A stretch of DNA of 64,000 nucleotides, taken from positions 62,001-126,000 of the forward strand of contig CALBKM010000043.1 of NCBI GenBank assembly GCA_937895705.1. The letters run 5' to 3'. The translations under genes were made by a program, and so were the position numbers. Positions 60,116-64,000 of this stretch are shown here, one piece after another (position 1 is the stretch's first letter; every line of letters begins with the position of its first letter). This DNA comes from an uncultured Clostridia bacterium. GTDB taxonomy: Bacteria > Bacillota > Clostridia > Lachnospirales > Lachnospiraceae. Under the pieces are notes generated by a model. That model saw only the letters and a list, made by a program, of their open reading frames with translations. It was not told where the DNA came from and did not search any database.

Positions 60116-60639
60116 CTGTCAATTATCTCCTCCCAAATAAATACTTGATTCATATCAATCGGATTAGATTTGTCATATACAATTTTAAGATGCTCCTTCG
60201 GAACCCCAAGTTCAATTAGTCCCTCGATATCCCGCGGCTTGTCACCGCAGGCATAACAGAAAGCAGGAGCCAGATTATAATCATTCATCGCCTTTTTAAA
60301 CATTGCCGGCTTTGGTTTGCGGCATTCGCAGTCTATGGCATACTCCTTCACCATACCATCTGCCAGATGCGGACAATAATAGAACGCATCAATATGTGCA
60401 CCGTATTCGCCCAGCAATTCATTTATCCGGTTATTCACCTTTTCCACATCTTCAACACCGAAATATCCTCTTGCAACTCCGCTTTGATTAGAAATGACGA
60501 TTACAAGATATCCGGCATCGTTCATCTTTTTTATTGCTTCCGCCACTCCAGGCAAAAGCTCCACCTCATCAGGGTTCCCCACATATCCGGTATCCACATT
60601 TACGGTTCCGTCTCTGTCGAGAAAAAAAGCTTTATTCAT
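60112..60639 (-). CDS. gmhB: D-glycero-D-manno-heptose 1,7-bisphosphate phosphatase
   Basis: HAD-superfamily phosphatase with FFLDRDGTVN (nucleophile Asp), VIVISNQSGVARG, and a zinc-binding cysteine/histidine loop, YYCPHLADG ... CECRKPKP. It ends in a GDKPRDIE acidic motif. These are GmhB features, and 175 residues fits. It removes the C7 phosphate before nucleotidylation. ATG 60639 follows GGAG after the hldD stop; 60657 is too early and overlaps. It lies between hldD and the membrane protein. Confidence 0.92.
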   Translation of the reverse strand: MNKAFFLDRDGTVNVDTGYVGNPDEVELLPGVAEAIKKMNDAGYLVIVISNQSGVARGYFGVEDVEKVNNRINELLGEYGAHIDAFYYCPHLADGMVKEYAIDCECRKPKPAMFKKAMNDYNLAPAFCYACGDKPRDIEGLIELGVPKEHLKIVYDKSNPIDMNQVFIWEEIIDR

Positions 60640-60653
60640 GGCAGACTCTCCAA

Positions 60654-61622
60654 TCAATATATTTCATAGTCCTTCGACAGATAATTCTGAACGTAGTCCC
60701 TCACGCCTTCCTCAAGGGTATAAAAAGGTTCGGTATATCCGACGCTTCTGAGTTTCTCAATGTTTGCCTCGGTGAAATACTGATACTTTTCTCTAAGCTT
60801 TTCCGGCATTTCCACAAACTTAATCTTTTCCGGAACCCCCATCGCCACAAATGTGTTTTTACAAAGGTCATAGAAACTTCTCGCCTTGCCCGTACCGAGA
60901 TTAAACAGACCGTTTACCTCCGAGTGCCTCATCATGAACATCATTACCTTGCATAAATCCTTAACGTACACAAAATCACGAAGCTGCTGACCGTCCGCAT
61001 ACCCCTCTTTGTAGGATTTGAACAGTCCCATCTCGCCGGTTTCCGTAATTTTGTTGAACGAATGGAAAATGACGCTTGCCATAGAACCTTTGAAATATTC
61101 GTTCGGACCGTAAACATTAAAGAATTTGAAGCCGCAATACTGAGCCGGAGCGGTCGTCTGTTTCTCTACCCATAAATCAAATAACTGTTTTGAATATCCG
61201 TATCCGTTCAGGGGACGAAGCTTCTTTATATCGCTCTTATCGTCAAATCCACACCCGCCGTCTCCATACGTTGCGGCGCTGGACGCATAATAGAAGCATA
61301 TCTTCTCATCGGTACAGAATTTCCAGAGAGTCTTTGTATATTCAAAATTATTCTTATACAGGAAATCAAAATCCTGCTCGGTGGTTGCAGAGCAAGCTCC
61401 CATATGAAATACATGACTGATTTTTCCGGAAAACTCCGGCAATCTCGCAAGAAATTCATTTCTGCTGATGTATTCCGTGTATTCTTTGTTTACCAAATTA
61501 CGCCATTTTTCAGTGCTGCATATATTATCGACAATAATAATGTCCGTATATCCCGCCTCATTGAGCGTCCTGACAATACAACTTCCGATAAAACCGGCTC
61601 CGCCGGTCACAATAATGCTCAT
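60654..61622 (-). CDS. hldD: ADP-L-glycero-D-manno-heptose 6-epimerase
   Basis: Extended SDR of the RfaD type: IIVTGGAGFIGSCIVRTLNE, then HMGACSATTEQDFDFLYKNN (diagnostic of HldD), YASSAATYGDGGCGFDD, and YGYSKQLFDLWVE with Tyr-Lys. FFNVYGPNEYFKGSMASVIF is also typical. It converts ADP-D,D-heptose to ADP-L,D-heptose in the cytosol. Length 322 fits. It starts three bases after hldE. Confidence 0.94.
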   Translation of the reverse strand: MSIIVTGGAGFIGSCIVRTLNEAGYTDIIIVDNICSTEKWRNLVNKEYTEYISRNEFLARLPEFSGKISHVFHMGACSATTEQDFDFLYKNNFEYTKTLWKFCTDEKICFYYASSAATYGDGGCGFDDKSDIKKLRPLNGYGYSKQLFDLWVEKQTTAPAQYCGFKFFNVYGPNEYFKGSMASVIFHSFNKITETGEMGLFKSYKEGYADGQQLRDFVYVKDLCKVMMFMMRHSEVNGLFNLGTGKARSFYDLCKNTFVAMGVPEKIKFVEMPEKLREKYQYFTEANIEKLRSVGYTEPFYTLEEGVRDYVQNYLSKDYEIY

Positions 61623-61625
61623 AGT

Positions 61626-63101
61626 TTAGCCCTCCCTATTAACCTCAAGAATTCTGCTGATAATGTTTGTGGTAGAAAGTCCGTGCTCCAGCTCAATAAA
61701 GCAAACCTCCCCGCCATAACTTTTTACAAAATCACCGCCGGCAACCTCCTTGCCCTCCCAGTCCTTTCCTTTTACAAGAACATCCGGCTTTATTTCACGA
61801 ATAAGCTCTTCCGGTGTATCATCCTCAAATAACACAACATAATCAACACAAGACAACGCCTCCAACAGTGCCAGACGATGTTCCTGTGCTACGATCGGTC
61901 TCTTTTCTCCCTTTATTCTTCGAACGGATGCGTCACTGTTTACACCTACAAACAGAACATCTCCGAACTCTCTTGCCTGCATAAAGGACGATATATGTCC
62001 CGCATGTACAATATCAAAACAGCCGTTTGTAAATACAATTTTCTTTCCCTGCCGGCGTAAGAATTCAGCTCTCTGCTTTGCTGCCTGCATGGAAAAAATC
62101 TTTGAAATCTTTTTCGAGGTATTGGCAATGGTTTTCTTTATCTCTTCGGGAGACGCCACTGAGGTACCGAACTTTGAAACAACGATAGAAGCTGCGATAT
62201 TGGAAATCCGGCAACAATCATCCAAAGAGGCACCGCAAACAAGACAAAGCGTAAACACGGCTATAACGGTATCACCGGCACCGGTAACATCGATTACTTC
62301 CTTTGCAAGAGCGGGATAGTCCTTCTTTTCTCCGGTGTTTCCGTCAATCAGCGACATTCCCTTCTCCGAACGCGTAACCAGAACATATTTCATGTTACAA
62401 TCATTGCAAATTTCTTTTCCTGCAACTGCAATCTCCTCTTCTGTGGTAAGGAGTTTTCCGACCGCTCCCTGAAATTCCTTCATGTTGGGCGTACAAACGG
62501 TTGCTCCGCTGTATTTTCCGTAATCCGTTCCTTTCGGGTCAACCACTACGGGAATACCAAGTGTTTCGGCTGCAGAAATAATCACCTTCGCAGTAACTGC
62601 AGTAACGACCCCTTTGCCGTAATCAGATATAATAACAGCACTTGCATCCGAAAGACTTTTGTATATTATTTCCGATAACTTTTCAACAAAACCGTCCGGG
62701 GCATCCTTTACTACTTCTTTATCATACCGGATTAACTGCTGATTCTGCGAGGTGACACGGGTCTTGATACCGGTTACGGCATCCTCGCCCTGTATCATAC
62801 CGAAAACATCTGCTCCGTAATCCTTCAGTCGCTCAATAAGCCAGTTTCCATCCGCATCATGACTAATATACCCTACTGCCGCAACCTCCGCACCCAGTGC
62901 GGACAGATTACAAATAACGTTTCCGGCCCCCCCCAGACATCTAATCCGGGACCTGACATGAACAACAGGAACCGGTGCCTCCGGAGAAATTCTGGAAACG
63001 CTTCCGTCAAGATATTCGTCAATCATATAATCGCCGAACACAACTATTTTTTTGCCGCTGAAATTACTGATATCAAAATCAATATGGGGCATCTGCTTCA
63101 T
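61626..63101 (-). CDS. hldE: Bifunctional heptose-7-phosphate kinase / heptose-1-phosphate adenylyltransferase
   Basis: The N-terminal ribokinase-like domain (about 1-325) has VVFGDYMIDEYLDG, GGAGNVICNLSALGA and DVTGAGDTVIAVF. The C-terminal nucleotidyltransferase (about 345-491) has VFTNGCFDIVHAGHISSFMQ with the HxGH motif, and RRIKGEKRPIVAQEHRLALL. The order and length match HldE (RfaE). It makes heptose 1,7-bisphosphate and, after GmhB, ADP-D,D-heptose. Its ATG overlaps the gmhA stop by one base (TAATG). Confidence 0.95.
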   Translation of the reverse strand: MKQMPHIDFDISNFSGKKIVVFGDYMIDEYLDGSVSRISPEAPVPVVHVRSRIRCLGGAGNVICNLSALGAEVAAVGYISHDADGNWLIERLKDYGADVFGMIQGEDAVTGIKTRVTSQNQQLIRYDKEVVKDAPDGFVEKLSEIIYKSLSDASAVIISDYGKGVVTAVTAKVIISAAETLGIPVVVDPKGTDYGKYSGATVCTPNMKEFQGAVGKLLTTEEEIAVAGKEICNDCNMKYVLVTRSEKGMSLIDGNTGEKKDYPALAKEVIDVTGAGDTVIAVFTLCLVCGASLDDCCRISNIAASIVVSKFGTSVASPEEIKKTIANTSKKISKIFSMQAAKQRAEFLRRQGKKIVFTNGCFDIVHAGHISSFMQAREFGDVLFVGVNSDASVRRIKGEKRPIVAQEHRLALLEALSCVDYVVLFEDDTPEELIREIKPDVLVKGKDWEGKEVAGGDFVKSYGGEVCFIELEHGLSTTNIISRILEVNREG

Positions 63102-63778
63102 TACCTTTCTTCAAAAAATTCTGCTTCAAGCATAGAACAAAGTGCATGATAAATCGGAACATGGAGCTCCTGGATTTTAAATGTTTCGCTTTCCGGGACA
63201 CATATCACGACATCTGCAAGTTCTCCGCACTTCCCTCCGTCGTCTCCGGTCAATACTACGGTCTTCAACCCTTTTGCTTTTGCCACCATAAGCGCACAAA
63301 CAATATTTTCGGAATTCCCTGAGGTAGATATCCCCATAAAGACATCCCCCCTGTTACCGTATCCGTAAAGCTTCTGGGCAAAAGAAACCGTCACATCGAC
63401 GTCATTTGTAATCGCACTGGTCAGCGCAGACATTGATGTAAGTGGAATTGCCATAAGGGCCCCCTCCATCTTTGCCGCCAGTTCGATGCCGTCTTTACCG
63501 AAATCACTCGCGAGCTTCTTTTCAAATTCAGAATCAATCCTTCTGTTAAACAAAAACGATTTCATAAGTTCGCTGACGATATGCTCTGAGTCAGCTGCAC
63601 TTCCGCCGTTTCCCGCAACCAACAACTTTCTGCCTGACTTATAGCAGTCCTTCAATACAAGAAACGCCTTTTCAAACTCCTCTTTACAGAGAACAAGCTG
63701 CGGATATCTTTCAAACAGTTCCTGCTTAAGTTCCAATGTGTTTTTTTCTTTCTTTTTCATAACCATGTTCTCTTTCAT
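63101..63778 (-). CDS. gmhA: Sedoheptulose 7-phosphate isomerase
   Basis: SIS-domain protein with AGNGGSAADSEHIVSELMKSF and MGISTSGNSENIVCALMVA. ELHVPIYHALCSMLEAEFF near the end carries the active-site Glu and His of GmhA. It converts sedoheptulose 7-phosphate to D-glycero-D-manno-heptose 7-phosphate, the first step of ADP-heptose synthesis. 225 residues is slightly longer than usual, from a basic N-terminus. Internal ATGs at 63766 and 63760 are alternatives, since no strong RBS marks 63778. Confidence 0.93.
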   Translation of the reverse strand: MKENMVMKKKEKNTLELKQELFERYPQLVLCKEEFEKAFLVLKDCYKSGRKLLVAGNGGSAADSEHIVSELMKSFLFNRRIDSEFEKKLASDFGKDGIELAAKMEGALMAIPLTSMSALTSAITNDVDVTVSFAQKLYGYGNRGDVFMGISTSGNSENIVCALMVAKAKGLKTVVLTGDDGGKCGELADVVICVPESETFKIQELHVPIYHALCSMLEAEFFEER

Positions 63779-63793
63779 AAACGATAATCAACC

Positions 63794-64000
63794 CTATTGT
63801 GTATCATCAAGCAACCTTGTCACAGCTTCAAAAACCGTATCAGTAGAAATTTTTCCGATACAGTCTGCAGACAAACGATGTTTCGTGCAGTTTGGTATAC
63901 TCGCCCCACAGTTTTCACAAATAACTTCTCCTTGCTCACATGCAATCGAAACACACCACTTCGGCAAAGAATCGTTAGGATAAAACCTTCCATGCTCCCA
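63794..64000 (-). CDS. GT9-family glycosyltransferase, C-terminal part (cut by window edge)
   Basis: A frame enters from base 64000 and ends at a TAG at 63794-63796. It reads WEHGRFYPNDSLPKWCVSIA, then CEQGEVICENCG and STDTVFEAVTRLL. The phrase GRFYPNDSLPKW and the cysteine-rich tail resemble the ends of GT9 heptosyltransferases. It lies 15 bases before gmhA on the same strand, so it belongs to the heptose locus. Identity rests on only 68 residues. Confidence 0.6.
   Translation of the reverse strand, partial: WEHGRFYPNDSLPKWCVSIACEQGEVICENCGASIPNCTKHRLSADCIGKISTDTVFEAVTRLLDDTQ

Noticed and set aside
60112..63778. Heptose genes as proof of a Gram-negative host
   Set aside because: All other genes (T-box, SigH, MutS2, YhaM, Mini-III, TagGH-type exporter, AGGAGG sites) point to Firmicutes, and there are no lipid A or Lpt genes.

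Overview
The window looks like a chromosomal segment of a low-to-mid GC, Gram-positive, fibre-degrading Clostridia, most likely a Lachnospiraceae. Pointers are a T-box leader, MutS2, YhaM, Mini-III RNase and SigH, AGGAGG-type ribosome sites, AzlCD, an intracellular GH10 xylanase and a cytosolic GH94 cellobiose phosphorylase. Most genes lie on the minus strand. The plus-strand exceptions are the truncated lysR, the phosphorylase and a small cluster at 42.6-44.4 kb. I saw no rRNA, tRNA, CRISPR array, transposase or phage genes.

1-8.2 kb holds the end of a LysR regulator, a foldase-like lipoprotein, an ASKHA ATPase next to an Mrp/NifX-type Fe-S protein, a Dabb protein, azlDC, an NAD-sugar epimerase and a LacI repressor. 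The LacI gene is divergent from cellobiose phosphorylase, and matching operator-like dyads sit at both promoters. 11.0-17.4 kb is a six-gene minus-strand operon (MDR sugar dehydrogenase, LgoD-like dehydrogenase, UxaB-like, UxaA-like, COG3618 lactonase-like, FucU-like) that reads as a complete route from a neutral L-sugar, best guess L-galactose, to 2-keto-3-deoxygluconate.

17.5-26.4 kb is accessory: a polysaccharide deacetylase with two small proteins, an ECF sigma/anti-sigma pair, a GGDEF-EAL protein, two zinc-ribbon proteins (one with leucine-rich repeats), two lipoproteins and a hexapeptide acetyltransferase. 26.5-41.3 kb is housekeeping: rlmD, galE, yhaM, an HtrA-like pseudoprotease beside a two-component system, mutS2, trmL, sigH, rlmB, mrnC, cysS, cysE. 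The last two lie behind a cysteine-specific T-box.

41.3-52.7 kb holds GH10 xylanase, two hypotheticals and DedA, an ECF factor with a very long C-terminal extension, a second sigma/membrane-protein pair, a Fic protein, a PfkB kinase, a GNAT enzyme, an S66 peptidase, a ~210-bp nested inverted-repeat element and pyrF.

52.8-64 kb is one long minus-strand surface-glycan locus. It has an ADP-heptose set (gmhA, hldE, hldD, gmhB), three GT9-like proteins (one cut by the window end, one carrying a ParB/sulfiredoxin-like tail), a polytopic membrane protein, a GT2 enzyme and a Wzm/Wzt-type exporter. ADP-heptose genes in a monoderm are unusual, and ADP-heptose is a known ALPK1 ligand in animals.
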